From Vitrella brassicaformis (Eukaryota; Sar; Vitrellaceae), in the NCBI GenBank assembly GCA_001179505.1, contig CDMY01000086.1:131520-195519 (forward strand): DNA of 64,000 bases, in the 5' to 3' direction. How positions within the stretch are numbered: the stretch's first letter is position 1; each line of letters starts with the position of its first letter. Shown here piece by piece: positions 11,501 through 24,533 of the stretch. The notes under the pieces were generated by a model. That model was not told where the DNA came from. It saw only the letters and a program-made list of their open reading frames with translations, and made no database searches. The translations under genes and the position numbers were made by a program.

Positions 11501-14500
11501 ACACGTCCCACCGGTGTCCGGTCAAACCAATGGGATGGGGCGCAGATTACACTCCGCAGCAGTTGGTCATGTACCTCTCTTGATGCCCACAGAAAACACG
11601 CCGCAAACCTTGCAAAATACAGAGAAGAAGAGGGAGGGTTGTAATGCGTGGGGGAAAAAAGTTTTGCCTGCAAACGCACCCGAAGATCCCAACAAAACTT
11701 GCCCCCAGCATAGATAGGGCAACACCGCAGTATATGAGCAGATAGAAGTACTGCATCCAGCCCCGCTGCTCGAACCAATGAAAACCCATGTAACGACCGA
11801 ATGGAGGTGCCCGGCCACTTGTCCAGAGCCCGACAACAAACTCGAGAAGGTTTGGACAGGAGGCTGCCATCCAAGATGAGCATAATACGATGAAGAGCAC
11901 ACCTAATATGTGGGACGTCCGAAAATACCTACGCACATTGAAATCAATAAATCACAGCGAGAACGGAACGTGTGGCAGATCGTTAACCTTACCACCAGTA
12001 AACTTCAAAACCCACAGACCTGAGGGAGGGTACAATGGGATATTAGAGGACCTTGCACGTGCAAGGAATCTCGTCTTACCCACGATGGCGTTCCTCTGGC
12101 TCGACGAGCCGAGCGCCTGCGTTGGTTTTGGTGTCCTGCTGTCGTTTGCCTCTGTGCCCCGGGGGAAAGGTTACCCTCACTTCTCCAGCATAAGCTTGTA
12201 CAGAGCCGACAGAGAAGTCTCTCGCTATGCGCGGCACGGATGGCGCTGCAACGAGAGTCATGCCACTGCTTTCGTTCTTCTTCGCCGGACCAGCGTACGC
12301 GGAAAGGCTTGGAAAGCTGTCAGGATCGGGGGAAACGGCGGAATTGTACGTTTGCATTCACTTGCCATGTGATACGCTTGCTGACCTGCCTCGCTTGATC
12401 AATGAGACACGAGGCAAATCAGGCCCTGAGAAATCGTAGAGCACCTCCGGAGTACCCCTTCTTTGCAGCTCATGGAAGCGTCCAGCGGCAGCCACCCTTC
12501 CAGCGCGCAATACGATGATCCTCGATATTGACGGGTCCGCGAGGAATGCACCGAGAGCGTGGGCAACCAGAACGCAGGTGCGGTGGCGTCCGGTCCTTCC
12601 TCCAGCTGCCGATGTGTGGTGGCCCCAGAGGATTCCATTGGGGAACTGGAAGACCGCCTGCCACACCTTCCTCGTCGTTGTCGCGTCCAGCGAAGCAAAA
12701 GGATCGTCAATGAGGAACAGCTGCTGTGAAATCTCGGTTCCTTGGTCTTCATTGGCAAGCGATGCAGCATACACAGCCCTTGCCAGACTGATCCTCGCCC
12801 GTTGGCCGCCGGACAAACTGTGCCCACCTCCCTCGATTTCGGTGAGGTCTCCAGCGACAAACTCGGCAAGGTCTTCGCGGAGACATACGGCATCAATGAT
12901 CTTCTCATAAGCCTCAGGATGCTGCACACGTGTACAGACACAGGCATGCACACTGAGAGATCCTAAACATTGGTTGAGCTGTGAGATCCCGCTGTTGGGC
13001 GGGATTGTGGCTTACGAAGGGACGACGGAAGATGATGTTCTCACGGATTGTGCCAGCAACGATCCACGGTGACTGCGGAGCGTACCCGACGCCACCCCCA
13101 CTGTGCCCACGAATGGTGACTGACGCACGACCTGGAGCAGCAAAGCAGAGGCGCTGAGACACGCTTTGCCCAGCCTCATCAACCAATGGTTCGGTTACCT
13201 TCAGCCAGATTCATTTCCCCAAGAAAAGAAGCTAACAGGCTAGACTTTCCTGCACCCGACGGGCCGAGGACCACGATCAGATCGCCCTCCATCACCCTCA
13301 TCCTGATCTCCCGCAACGCGAGCGATCCCGCAGTGTTCGCCCCCGTGGAGGCGTCCCTGGATGGTGGGCGCCAGCTGAAACTGGCATCTCTGAAGTCGAT
13401 CACCGGGTGTCTCTTAGCGGGGCGCGCTCGCTGTGTCCGCAAAGGTCCCACCGTAAGGTCCAAATCGCCTGTCGTAGCCGTCCGGGCCCGCGACGTCTGC
13501 GGCACCTGGACAGCATCCGTCACATGGCCCTCGTCGACATCGTAGAAGACGTCCTCCACAGCCGAAGAGACATCAGGTCTCTCCCCCTGACTGTAGACAC
13601 TAGAAGAACGCAGACGTGACGGATTAGAAAGTGAAACACGATCGGCAGGCGGGAGAGACTCAGTTGCCACAAGAGACGCCGAGCTCGACGTCAATCCACG
13701 GGGTCTCATCCGGCGCAGTGCTTCGGGCTCCGGCTCCGTGTCGTGCTCACACGCGGACTGGAAGCCATCGACATCACTCCCTCCCTCGCCGGGCCCTCCA
13801 CGGCCCTGACGTCCATCGGGCAGGTAGTACCCATCGCTAGACACCGGAGGCAATGATGGACTGGGCGTTGGCCTTTGTGGCAGCGATGGTGCACCCTGCC
13901 TGCCACCCGTGCCCGAGCGAGTGGAAGCGGGGGCCTCTACCCTGTCGTCCTGGAGGAGGAAGTCCGACAACCGCCGGATAGATACTTGAGCGATGATGAA
14001 GAGCTTCAGCACGCGAGGGATGTCATTTATCGCATTCAGGAAGCTACGGGAGGTACACAAGAAAGGCAGTAGCCAGCAATGCTTCCTCCGAGAGGTGTGT
14101 GCACATTCCCGTGTCTCCCGTTGGTCCCCGCCCCTGGCCCTACCGCTCGATGAATGCAAAGGTCGTGTATGTCGATGATGTGGACTGGAGGGAGCCGGAC
14201 TGCAGCACGATGGTGATGACGGTCGCCAGCTTGACCACCGCAGGGGTGCAGACAAACAGGAACTTGCTGCACGCGCTGAGGTAGGTCTGCGCTCCAAATC
14301 GGCGCAGTTCGTTTGAGCGCATTCGGTCGATGCGCTGGTAGGCGTGTTGTTCCCATGAGAGCATCTTGACGGTGCGGATGTTCTGGAGTATCTCCTTGGA
14401 GGCGCGCAGCCTGGCGTCTCTGAAGAGCATCATGCGTCGAATGAGGTGCTGGATGCGGGACAGGATGAGCCCGTTGACGGCGACCAGCAGCAGCACGACT

Positions 14501-15711
14501 GTGAGGACGATCCAGAAGGACGTCTGGTTGTTGAGCTCCCGGTAAAGGAAAGTGAAGTTGATCAGCACCTTGATAGGCTTGGACCACAACTCGTGGAAGT
14601 CATTGATTGCCTCGCCCACACGATGGGTGTCCACTGATATGAAGTCATTCAACTCTCCTGCGTAAGCAATACACATCGGACAGAAACACCTGTCACGCAC
14701 CTTGTCGACATGCCAACCCGCCCCCCTGTGTCTGTCTGACGGTCCACCCCGTTCTACTACCCAGCGAGGCCGCCTACCCCGCCCCAACCACCGACCTGAG
14801 CTGAGTGTCACCCGTGAGGCGGCAGCAACAGCCATGACCTCCACCTCAGTGTCCTCGTCGCTTTCGTGATGCTTGGAGCTCCTGGTTGTGTCGGTGAGGT
14901 TCTTGGTGATCGCTGGCCGACCTCCACTGCCTCCATCTGGGGGCGCCTCACGTGGCGGCAGCAGCGGTGTCGACTCCGTCACGTCACTCGCGTCGGCATC
15001 GGACAAGTCAGCGTTGCTCATCCTCCGACTGGACGAAGGTGGACCGCCACCACGAGTGGTCGTGTGGCCCTTGGGCGGGTGCTTGTCCGATTGATGACTG
15101 GCCGTGAGAGCTCCCCTCTGCATACTCCGTCGGAAGACAGCGCTGACAAGGGCTGACTTGGTGCGCAGGCCCACCCTCCTTGCCCCGAAGCGGAAGTGCT
15201 GTGTGCATAGGGCTCCGATGAGCTGTACAAAGACGATAGAGGCCCCGATGAGGACGCCGTCATTGAGGTCGCGTCCTGAGGGGTTCTCCATGTACTCGAT
15301 AAAGCGCTTCATGAGCAGGGGCTGCAGCGGGGTGAGGATCAGCTCCACCATCTTGAGAATGCCCAGCCAATAAAGGGGACTGAGCAGCGACCGATGCAGC
15401 GCCCGCAACAGAGACCGGTCCGCCTTGGTGTGCCCCATCACCTCCTCATCGAGGGCACTTGAGAACCTCTCACACGTCACCTCGGTCGCGTCATTCTGCC
15501 ACAGGGGCGGCACATCATCCGACGTGTACTGCCGCAAACCACCAATGCTCAGCAACCTGGTACACACACACACACACACACGCACGTGCCACAATGAGCA
15601 TTGCTCTGCAGAGAGCGAGCGTCCTTCATCTATCATGTGTTGACACGTGACATACCCGCCGACATGGCCGAAGGTGAGGAATGACAACCAGCCTGGTGGT
15701 CGTGTGCCCAT
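8536..15711 (-). CDS. ABCC/MRP-type full ABC transporter
   Basis: ATP-driven membrane exporter of the multidrug-resistance-associated type, in order TMD1-NBD1-TMD2-NBD2. It opens with GWLSFLTFGHVGG near 15690, the usual start of the first membrane core in short MRPs, and no TMD0 was seen. NBD1 has Walker A GPSGAGKSS near 13255, Q-loop APQSPWI near 13075, signature LSGGQRARISLARAVYA near 12790 and Walker B LFLIDDPFASLD near 12710. Asp in place of the catalytic Glu is normal for ABCC NBD1. NBD2 has GRSGAGKTS near 9965, QNPVLFSGSVRHNLDP near 9740, LSLGQKQLL near 9090, VILLDEA near 9015 and H-loop VVMITHRLRS near 8805. Long Ser/Pro/acidic inserts sit inside TMD1 (about 14700-15090) and between TMD1 and NBD1 (about 13400-13960). 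Substrate is unknown. An extra 5' exon starting at 15960 is possible but its splice is unresolved. Confidence 0.9.
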
Positions 15712-15960
15712 CGGCGGCGTCGTTGGTTCACAGGGAAGGCGGCCTTAGCTGAGCCAGTCGAAGAGCGATGACCTGACAGAGGCACAACACAAACAAGTCA
15801 CAGGAGCACTGATGCAAAGGCGGCGATGGATCACTGCAAACTCGTGAAGCTTGTCACATGCCCCAGATACCTTGTACGAACCTTCGGATGTGATCTGCCC
15901 TTCTCCACTTGCAGTACGAATCCTGCTTGACATTTCGGCATTCTCAAACTCATAGATCAC

Positions 15961-16464
15961 CGACGAAAATGACCAGATCTGACCAACACTCGCAATTCTA
16001 AGCTCGCATCTTGCAGGATCGAATTCATCTTTTGCTTTCCCCCTGAATCCGGAGAGGAGTCAAGCATAGCCACGTGACTCGGTGCAGCTATCAATCTCAA
16101 ATCTGTCCACCTATATATCCAGGTCACTCATCAGCATACACCTCTTCACGCTCCAGCAGAGCAAACAAGGCAGCACCGGCCCGGAAGCCGCACGGCACTT
16201 CCCCCACCCGTGGCCACCATGGACATGCAATGCAATGCATGCATTGTTTGACTGACGGCCGGACCGGATGTGGGCATTTTAAACCGACATTCCCAACCCA
16301 ACTACCCGCCCCACCGACTCGACTGAAGGATGGATGCATGGCAATCAATCGTACTTACTTTGCCGGACAAACGGCATACATCCCCATCCCAGCCACCCAT
16401 CAACCTTGATGTCCAGCAACTAAATGCACCCTAGCTTGCTGTGTCCACACAAACATCGGTTGCA
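15961..16464. other. Intergenic spacer
   Basis: Lies between two minus-strand genes and should carry the ABC transporter promoter and the 3' region of the TPR gene. No convincing gene, RNA or repeat was seen. Confidence 0.4.
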
Positions 16465-19400
16465 TCATCCCCCGTTGATGAGTGCCTGTGAGACAGCTGC
16501 TGCACTGGCGCTTTTGTCGGCACTCTGCTGGCGCAATTTTCGTGCCTTTGCCAGCAGTTCCTGCAAAGAACACGACAAACGGCACCGTTTGTACACAACT
16601 GACTGAACCATCGAGTGGGTGCTGCGTGCCCGTCTGGCTAACATGTTCACTAGCTCAGCTGGCTGCCCAGCGCACCGCCCCACTCACTCACTGGCTGATT
16701 GATGCATTCATTCATTGATTGCCCCAGTATGTATGTACATCCCCTAGGTGCACCCACCCCCTCTACTTACCCGTGCATGTGCTATGTGGTTGAGTGATGC
16801 AGTCTGCTCCGCCAGCTGCTGCACGATGACGAGCACGTCCACAGCGTCGTCCGGCCGCCCCACCTCGATGAGTGCGCGGGCGTACTCGGTGCGCAGCTCA
16901 TACTCCTGCAGCAGACGCGCCCGCTGACGAGAGTCCTCACGGGGGCTCGTGTGCTCGCTCGAGGGCTGGGACCGGGGAGGCAGCAGCTCAAGGATCCTCT
17001 CATAGTATTCTAGGCTGGCACTGAACTGCATCAAAGAAAAGTGGCCCTGGGCCGCCATACTAGCAAGGAAGGAAGGAGCACACACAAGCACACGTCGCGA
17101 ATAAGTCAAACAGGATGGATCGATGTATTGCGAACGCCTGGCATGTTTTGTCTGCCTGCTCTCGTACGCACCGCAGCATTCGTCTGTGTGTTTTGTGTCT
17201 TGAGGTGGCAGCTTCCTTGATGACCTGCAGGGCCCTGTCGTAATTCTTGACCTGCACAAACATGGTATCAGATATCCAGTTGGCCAGGCTGGTGACAAGA
17301 CGTTTCGGGATACTGGCTGACCTTCCACAAACAGGTGGTCAGCTGGTACTCCACATCAGGCAAGTCCTGCAGTGAAGTGAGCACAAAAGGGGAAAAGGTC
17401 CTGCAGCCATCAACACACACACACACACACACACACGCAGAGTTCATGTATGTTCCACTTTTCCTCCCTCCTTTCCTTCTGCTCCTTTCCTGCTCGGCTC
17501 GGCTGCCCTTTTACCGACCGACCTTGAAATGAGGTCGAACATGTGAATGGCCCATGCGGGGCTCCCATCCTCCACCGCTGCTGCCTGGGCCTGCATTGTT
17601 TGTGCCACCCTCCCACCGCCGCCGCCACCACTACCACTACTCTCACCCACACTGACTCCTGTCTGTGTGGGTGGCACAGGGGGCGGGCTGCTTGCCGTCG
17701 CCTGGGGGTGCTGTTGGTGCTTTGGGCCGTGGAAGATGACCACCTGTAGGGCCAGACACACTTGGCGCAGCTGCGGGGCTGGCAGCTCCTTAAGGCTGGC
17801 CTCCACTGACGCCGCCAGATCGACAGAGGTCTCGCTTCGCGACTTGCTCTCGATGTCGCGGAGGGCCATGGCCACCAGCATCTGCCCCAGGAGCAGCGAG
17901 AGGGCAGGGGCGTGCGGCAGCAGACGGTGGTCATGCAAAGCCGATATACGACTTCCCTACCGAAACAGACAGACAGATAGGGCGGCCAACACTGGGTCCA
18001 TCCATTGATTTATTTGCGTATGTGTGAGTGTGTCTGACGTACGTACGTACCTGTGCCATTCCGGTGATGAGTTTGGGTAGTTCGTGGTGCAGCCAGGCGT
18101 GGTCCAGCATATCCACGCCACCCAACGCGTCAATGCGGCATCGCAGCCACCGAGACACACACAGATCCCTTGGGCAACCAACCAAGTGACACAACACCCA
18201 CACAAACACCAGACAAGGAAAGACAACATCTCCTTGCTTGGCCGTCGGTCGTCTGTGTGCACGTCTGTCTGTGACTATGTTAATCATTCTTACTTCTGAT
18301 ATCCATTGAGGAGTATTGCTGTTTCGAATTCAGGGTCCCAGTATTCGTCGCTCATCCCGCCGCAGTACATGGCCCACGCCAGCTCCGAACACAACACACC
18401 TCTGTCCTCCTCTACACATACATTCGTACAACACACACATGTTGGCAGAGACACACACACCATACCACAGGAGGTGGGTGAGTGACACACGTGCCTGTCC
18501 GTTCGGTTGTCCGTCCGTCCGTCCGTCCCACGCGTGTATCTACCTACCTTTGATATGGTCTTTGGCTTGGTCCATCATGTTGATGGCGAGTGGCCAGTTC
18601 TCGAGTGCAGCATAGCATCGGCCGACTTCAAATTGCAGGTATCCGGGGCTTGGGCGCCCCTCCTTGATGCTCTGCCAGAGGGGCTGCAGGCTCTTACGGA
18701 CACTCTTGTCAAACTCAAACGCCTCAGAGGCCCACGGCAACGCCTTATCGGGCTGTCCCAACTCACGCAGCAAACGACACGCATTGTACCTGCACCATTG
18801 ACACACCGTAACATACCACACACACACAGGAGAGAAGAGAAAGCATGCGCAGATATCTCCCTCCCTCCCTCCCTTCCCCCCTCCGTGTCTCTGCATCCAT
18901 GGCCAGCTGCCCTCGGCCTGCAGGTGTGACTGGCTGACTGGCTGTCTGGCTAGCTGGCTGTCTGAGTGCTTGAGTAGCGTGGCGTGCTTGAGTGCGTCCC
19001 CCCCTCCCTGCCTACCTGGCTTCTCGCAGGTTGAGGAGTGACAGTTCTTCCCCGTCTTCCTTCCACACGTCGGGCCCTGGCCATGCCTCGCCTTTACGAA
19101 CCGAATTGCGCTCCCATATGGCACGGCTGTGACTGTCATCCTGACACACACACACACACACACACACGAGACCCAGACAGCCAGGCATGCAAGGAATCAA
19201 TGATCCCGACCGACCGACTGACCAACGACGGTAACTAAAGTCTGGGCGTACCTGTAGGAATTTCATGATCCAGAAGAGAGCCGATGTGTCGTCGGAAAGG
19301 GGGTCGATGATCAGGCAGGCCTCTTTGCCGGTGGCCACCGCTGTCCCCACCCCCCCATCCCTCTGGGCACCACCCCCCGGGGTTGGCTGTCTTGCCTGTT

Positions 19401-22400
19401 TCTTGTCCTTCTTCTTCTTATCTTTGTCCCACCCCTTGGTGATGTTGAGGCGCCAGTATGCCTTGGCGATGTCGTATGTGACACAGCAGAAGGTGATGTC
19501 GTGCTTGGCCACCTTGAGGAGGTAATCGAGCGCCTCCAACTCCTGACCACGGTCCAGTAGCATACGACCCAACCACAGGGTCATCTGAGGGAGATAGATA
19601 CCACAACCAGGGAGGGAGGGACCGGGGGAGGAAGACATGCAACAGACAAACGAGCCAGACAAACGAATGCATGCATGTATGTATGGCTGCCTGTGTGTCG
19701 TGTTTGCTCCCTCCCTCCCTCCCTGTCTGTCTGACCTCGAGTGATGGGTAGAGGAAGTATGTGTCGCCTCCAAGGGGAGGGGTGTCCTTGTGCTTGACCT
19801 CCCTCTCGTCCCCACTAGTTTCAGGGGGCCTCTGCTCCTCACCCACCGCCATCATGTGGGAGACATCATGCTGCAGGATAGCCTTGGCCGCCTCTCCGTT
19901 GCCATTGCCATTGGGGAGGGCCTGCATGTCGGACCCCACTGTGATGGATAGGCCGGCAGGGATGCATGACGGGCGGCCCAAAGACAGGGGGTCCAGCTCG
20001 CTCTCATCCTCATTCGTCAGGCCCACCCTCTCGGAATCCCCCTGGTCGCGGCGGCCGGCATCCGTCCCTCTCCCCCGGCCTCGGCCGCCCCTCAGCGTGC
20101 GGCGAAGCCCCGCCAGCACGCCGCTGTCATCGGCTGGTGGCTGCTCCCGCCCACTGCTGCCACTTGACACAGGCGGGGAGCGGTAATGGGAGGGCGAGTC
20201 GAGTGATGGGGGTGTCAAGTGGGGCCCTAGCTGTGGCAAAGACGGCGGCACACCGCTGCTGCCCATGCTGCTGGGTGGCTCGGATGCAGGCGGGGCACGA
20301 GACGACTCCTCGCTGACTGCAGATGGGGCGGCCAGTGTGGGTGGGGCCGTCAGCTGCTGTTGGCCAGATGCCGTGGTTGCGCTATCGGGGAGTGGGTGTC
20401 TATTGACGTATGCCTTGAGTGCCTCGATGGCTCTGTCCTCCATCTGGTGCACCTTCTTGGTCGCCACAAACTTGCGCTGAAACTTGGGGTCCCGCATGAG
20501 GGATGAGGCCAGCAGCAGCACCTTGCAGTGCTCACGCTCCGCCTGCTCCGTGTTGAGCACGTCCAGGGCCCCCCACCAACCGCCCAAAGCCAGGGGCGGC
20601 TCACTTGACACCAGCGACTGAATGAACCAACGTCAGTCGCAACAAACACATATACAGAATGCATCCCATATATCCACATACGTGACAGACAGACAGAGGG
20701 ACGCTTCGCTTTGTGTGAGGTGCGGTGCGTGCATCGAACGCTCTCCATTCATGCTGGCTGGCATAAGCGCATGCATAGATAGGTGCGTAGTGTATGTACG
20801 CACCTCGAGTAGCTTTTCGGCCCTTGAGTTTTCTCTGACGCAAAGGCATGCCCTGGCGTAGCAGACCCGTATGCGTGCGTTGGTCTTGTCGACCTTCAGA
20901 CCCGTGTAGCCTGCATTCATGGCCTCACGATAGTGCCTGACACACACATACACATACATCCACACATTGAGACTCACTCACTCCTCCTGCACTGTCGGTT
21001 TGTCAGTGTGCGTCCCGTCAGTCCGTCAGTCCGTGGGTACCTGACAGTCATGAGTGCTTCGATGAGGTTGGCGGTGAGCATGGTCTCGAGGCTCTTTGGC
21101 AGCCCCCACTTCTTGGCTTTCAGCCCTTTACGGAACCATTTGATGGCGGCGTGGGGGTCGGGGGGCGACTTGGCTTGGCATAACACACCATAGTTCAAAC
21201 AGATGCTCGGACGCCAACCAGCCAGACTTGCCGCACGCTGACAGACAGACCAGACACAGAGGCAGGCAGGCAGGCAGGCAGGGAGGAAAAGAGCCACAAG
21301 GAGGCGTTGGTTGGCGTGTGCGTGAGTATCGGTGAATGTCCCTCCCTCCCACTCTCCTGCCCCCTTTGCTGACTTGCATGTATGGCAGTGCCTCGTATGG
21401 CCCGTGTGTCATCCGCACGGTGATTGCGAGTTCCATGAGTGCGTCCGGGAAGTCAGGCCGCACGTCGACTGCCTTGTGCAGGTCGTTGTAGGCCTCATCG
21501 TACCGCCCCTCACGCAAGGACAGCAGACCCAGGTACAGAAGCGCACGGTGGTTCCGCGGGTTGGCCTCAAGCGTCTCCTGTGACAAACGATGATGATCAC
21601 ACACACAGGCAGGCAGACGCAGCCATGAATGGACAGATGGATAGATGGATCGACAGCCTTACTTAGGCCATGCAGCCATGCGTCCGTGCGCTTTGCTCAC
21701 CAGCAGGTTTTGCTTGACAGCAGGGTAGTTGGCGAGGTGGTAGAGATTGCGTAGCAGCCACAACTCCCACGCCACGATGTCACGCACCTCAACCATACCC
21801 AACCTGAGGCACACACGACACGCCGCAGGTATGTGTGTGTCGTATGGATGGATGTATGTATGGCTGGATGCTTCTGCAATCCCACCAAGATCTGTCCCTC
21901 ATTTCCCTGGCGACATCCCTGTTGAGAGGCGTCATGTGATGGGTCGCCCAGCACACCAGGTACAGAGGGAACTCCACGAACTGCAGCAGCAGCGCCAATC
22001 CTCCCAGCGTCAAAGTCACCCCCCCGCCCCCGCCCACAATCAGCTTGGGTTGCAGGGGCAGGTCGGGGCATGCCTGTCCGCCCAGCAGCAGGATAGCGTA
22101 GAACATGAGGGTGAAGAACACACCCATGGTGCCTGCAAACTGCTTGGCGGTGGGCGGGCTCAGGGCGGTCTCCACGGGCTGTGTGTGCAGGGCGGCGCGG
22201 CGATTGAACTCGACGAAGTCCAGCCGGGCCAGTGTGGCGTACAGGTGAGAGTTGAGCAGCAGCTCCATCGACTGGGAAGGGCTCAGCGCTGCACACACCA
22301 ACACACATAAATTCACCGAGTCCATCCAGTACATCCCTCTGTCCTGTCCCTCCCCTCCCTACTTACCGAATACGAGTATGGGTGCGACCCTTGCACAGAA

Positions 22401-24428
22401 TGCCGAAATGAAGACCAGGAGCCGCATGAGTGTCCCGCCCGGCAGGAAGAGGTACAAGAGTCGCGGGTCGCCCGGCCGATAATCCCACAGCTGCGGCACG
22501 GCCAGCGTGAGCACCCCACCAAATGCCAGCACCGGGGTGAGAAGGCAGCACCAGGCCCCCCCGAAGCCCACGAACCTCTCGACCACGGGCGTCCGCTTGC
22601 CGAGTAGGAAGTCCCATCCCAGCATTCGGTAAGACTCCCGTATGAAGCAGATGGACCAGAGGGATGCCGCCACCCACACGCACAACCCGGCAGCGGGCAG
22701 GAGAGCCGCAGACAGCACCAACGTCACGGCCAACGCTGGCGTCTCCTTGGAACTCCTAAATACACACACACACACACACACACACAGACCAGGCAGACAA
22801 TGAACTGAGCTCACTGTGGTGTAGGCGGTTGCTACAAATGTGCCTCCTGTCTGGATTGGATTGCTGCCCCTGTCCTGTCCCGTCATGCCTGGCTGCCTGC
22901 CCATGGTGACTGACTGACTGACTGACCATCTTGAGTGTGGGTATGGGAGGTTTCCGTCCCAGTCCACATGGACGCCGAGGATCAGCAGCGCCACGCCCCA
23001 GGTCAGCCCCACCAGCGCCACGAACCCATAGAGAACCGACCTGTCCCTCGACACGCCCATGGCCGCCTCGGTCAGGTACAGCGGCAGCGCCAGCACACGC
23101 AGCATGTGGCAGCTGTAGAGCGTGAAGACACCAACCACTCCCACACCAACCCAAGCCACAAACGCACTCACGAAGAACCCATCCACTGTCCCGAACACCG
23201 GAGGGGCCATCTTGTTGGGCACCGCAGAGCCTTCACCGTCATCCAGCGCCGAGGGGGCCGCGACAGCCATCAGCTTGGCCAGATCAGCCGCCGGGTACGG
23301 GGAAGGCTGCTGCTGGCCTGCTGCTCTGGGGCTGCTGACATGCACTGGGGCTGGCTGTGGGGAGCCTGTGCGTACGGTCATGAAGGACTGCACCACGATG
23401 CAGGCGATGCCGAGTGCCAGCCACCCCATGCAGCACGATAGGGCAAAGTCCACGGCCCTGTCGTGTCGTCGTGACCCATCCTGAAGCCGGGACACAAACG
23501 CTCCCAGGGGATGTCTGTGAACAATAACACCACACGGACCACACGACCCCGTGTGTGTTGGAAGGAAGGTAGGTACGTTTGTGAGGGAGTGAAAGAGTGA
23601 CTGAGTGAGTGCGGTATTGGATGATGCCTGCCTGACCTGGGCAGGTGTGCTGGCGGTGCGCTGAAGTACCGATCGGGCTCCTCCAAGAACATGTAACAGC
23701 GAGTCCTGACAGACACACACACAGACAGATACGTGCAGACCAACCAACCATGGTACCCAGCTGAGAGCACGTCATGTCCGAATTGCCTCCATCCATCCAT
23801 CCATCCATCCATCCATCCCCCCGTACTTGTAGAGCAGTTTCTTGCCATAGATGGCGCCCAGAAAGAAGGCCAGGACCAGCACAGCCGCCCGCACCACCCA
23901 TGCGCCGGTCTCTCCCAGCCAGTCCCTCATGGCTGCATCGTACGCACCACCCTCACTCCCTGCTGCGGCATCACCCTCGGTCGCCCCAGCCGGCGTGTGT
24001 GTGTGCGGCACCATGACTACCACACCGATGGCGAATGTGAGCATCAGCAGGAGGGCGCTGCACCCCAAGAGGTCGACTGTCGTGCGCCAGCGGTCAGCGA
24101 CGCGCCATGACTGGAGACACCCGCAGCATCCACTGCCTGAGTTGTTGCGTGGGACGGTGAGGTCATGTATGTGCTCTTCTGTCAGCCCATCCTCCTCCTC
24201 CCTGTGGGTCTCCGGTGTGGTGGTCAACGCGACGGGCACACTCACAGCCGGTGCGGGCAGCTGGTGCCGGGTAGCCGTCGGGACGGACACATAGCCGGCC
24301 GGTATGGATGACTCCGTGGTGCTGCGCCGACTGGCACCATCGCGCTGTGGCGGGCCGTCGCCTGCACCTCCCGGCAGCAAGGGCGTAGAGAGATCTTTGA
24401 CAGACGATGGATGCATTGAGCTCGTCAA
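16465..24428 (-). CDS. Polytopic membrane protein with C-terminal TPR array
   Basis: Large protein of unknown function. The start ATG at 24428 (MTSSMHPSS) is followed by a cytosolic-looking Pro/Thr-rich head. About ten hydrophobic segments follow between 24090 and 21950, for example LLGCSALLLMLTFAIGVVVM, AVLVLAFFLGAIYG, GFVALVGLTWGVALLILGV and GVFFTLMFYAILLLGG. From about 21770 the protein turns soluble with tetratricopeptide-like helices: NHRALLYLGLLSLREGRYDEA near 21530, HYREAMNAGYTGLKVD near 20910, LEALDYLLKVAKHDI near 19510, LGQPDKALPWASEAFEFD near 18740, NYDRALQVIKEAA near 17230. A long Ser/Pro-rich disordered insert lies at 19800-20380. The last exon (16465-16560) ends ALINGG and a stop. 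Introns carry CA and CATC repeats. I recognise no named family. The membrane and TPR parts might be two genes, but the splice at about 21790-21890 stays in frame. Confidence 0.6.
22754..22786. repeat. Intronic CA microsatellite (example)
   Basis: Pure CA run right inside an intron of the membrane-TPR gene. Similar runs sit in introns near 1792, 15560, 17409, 19142, 28450 (TG), 34270 and 45655. Confidence 0.85.
23788..23818. repeat. CATC tetranucleotide repeat
   Basis: Tandem ATCC run within an intron of the membrane-TPR gene. The same motif appears at 26938-26960, 43019-43033 and 43128-43153. Confidence 0.85.
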
Positions 24429-24533
24429 GACGGCAACACAACAGAAGGTGCCTCAATCAATGCCTGATGCGGAGGGGCAAACACACATTCACTCATCCAC
24501 AGAGACTGGCGTCATGCCTTTCTTGGAGCTTAC
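24429..24533. promoter_or_regulatory. Short divergent spacer, possible shared promoter
   Basis: Only about 100 bases separate the starts of the membrane-TPR gene (minus) and the ACT-repeat gene (plus), which suggests a shared bidirectional promoter. No TATA box was seen. This is inference from spacing; either 5' end could move if upstream exons exist. Confidence 0.3.

Noticed and set aside
16074-16409. Plus-strand frame in the spacer between the ABC and TPR genes
   Set aside because: No domain, biased by simple sequence, and no plausible splice partner.
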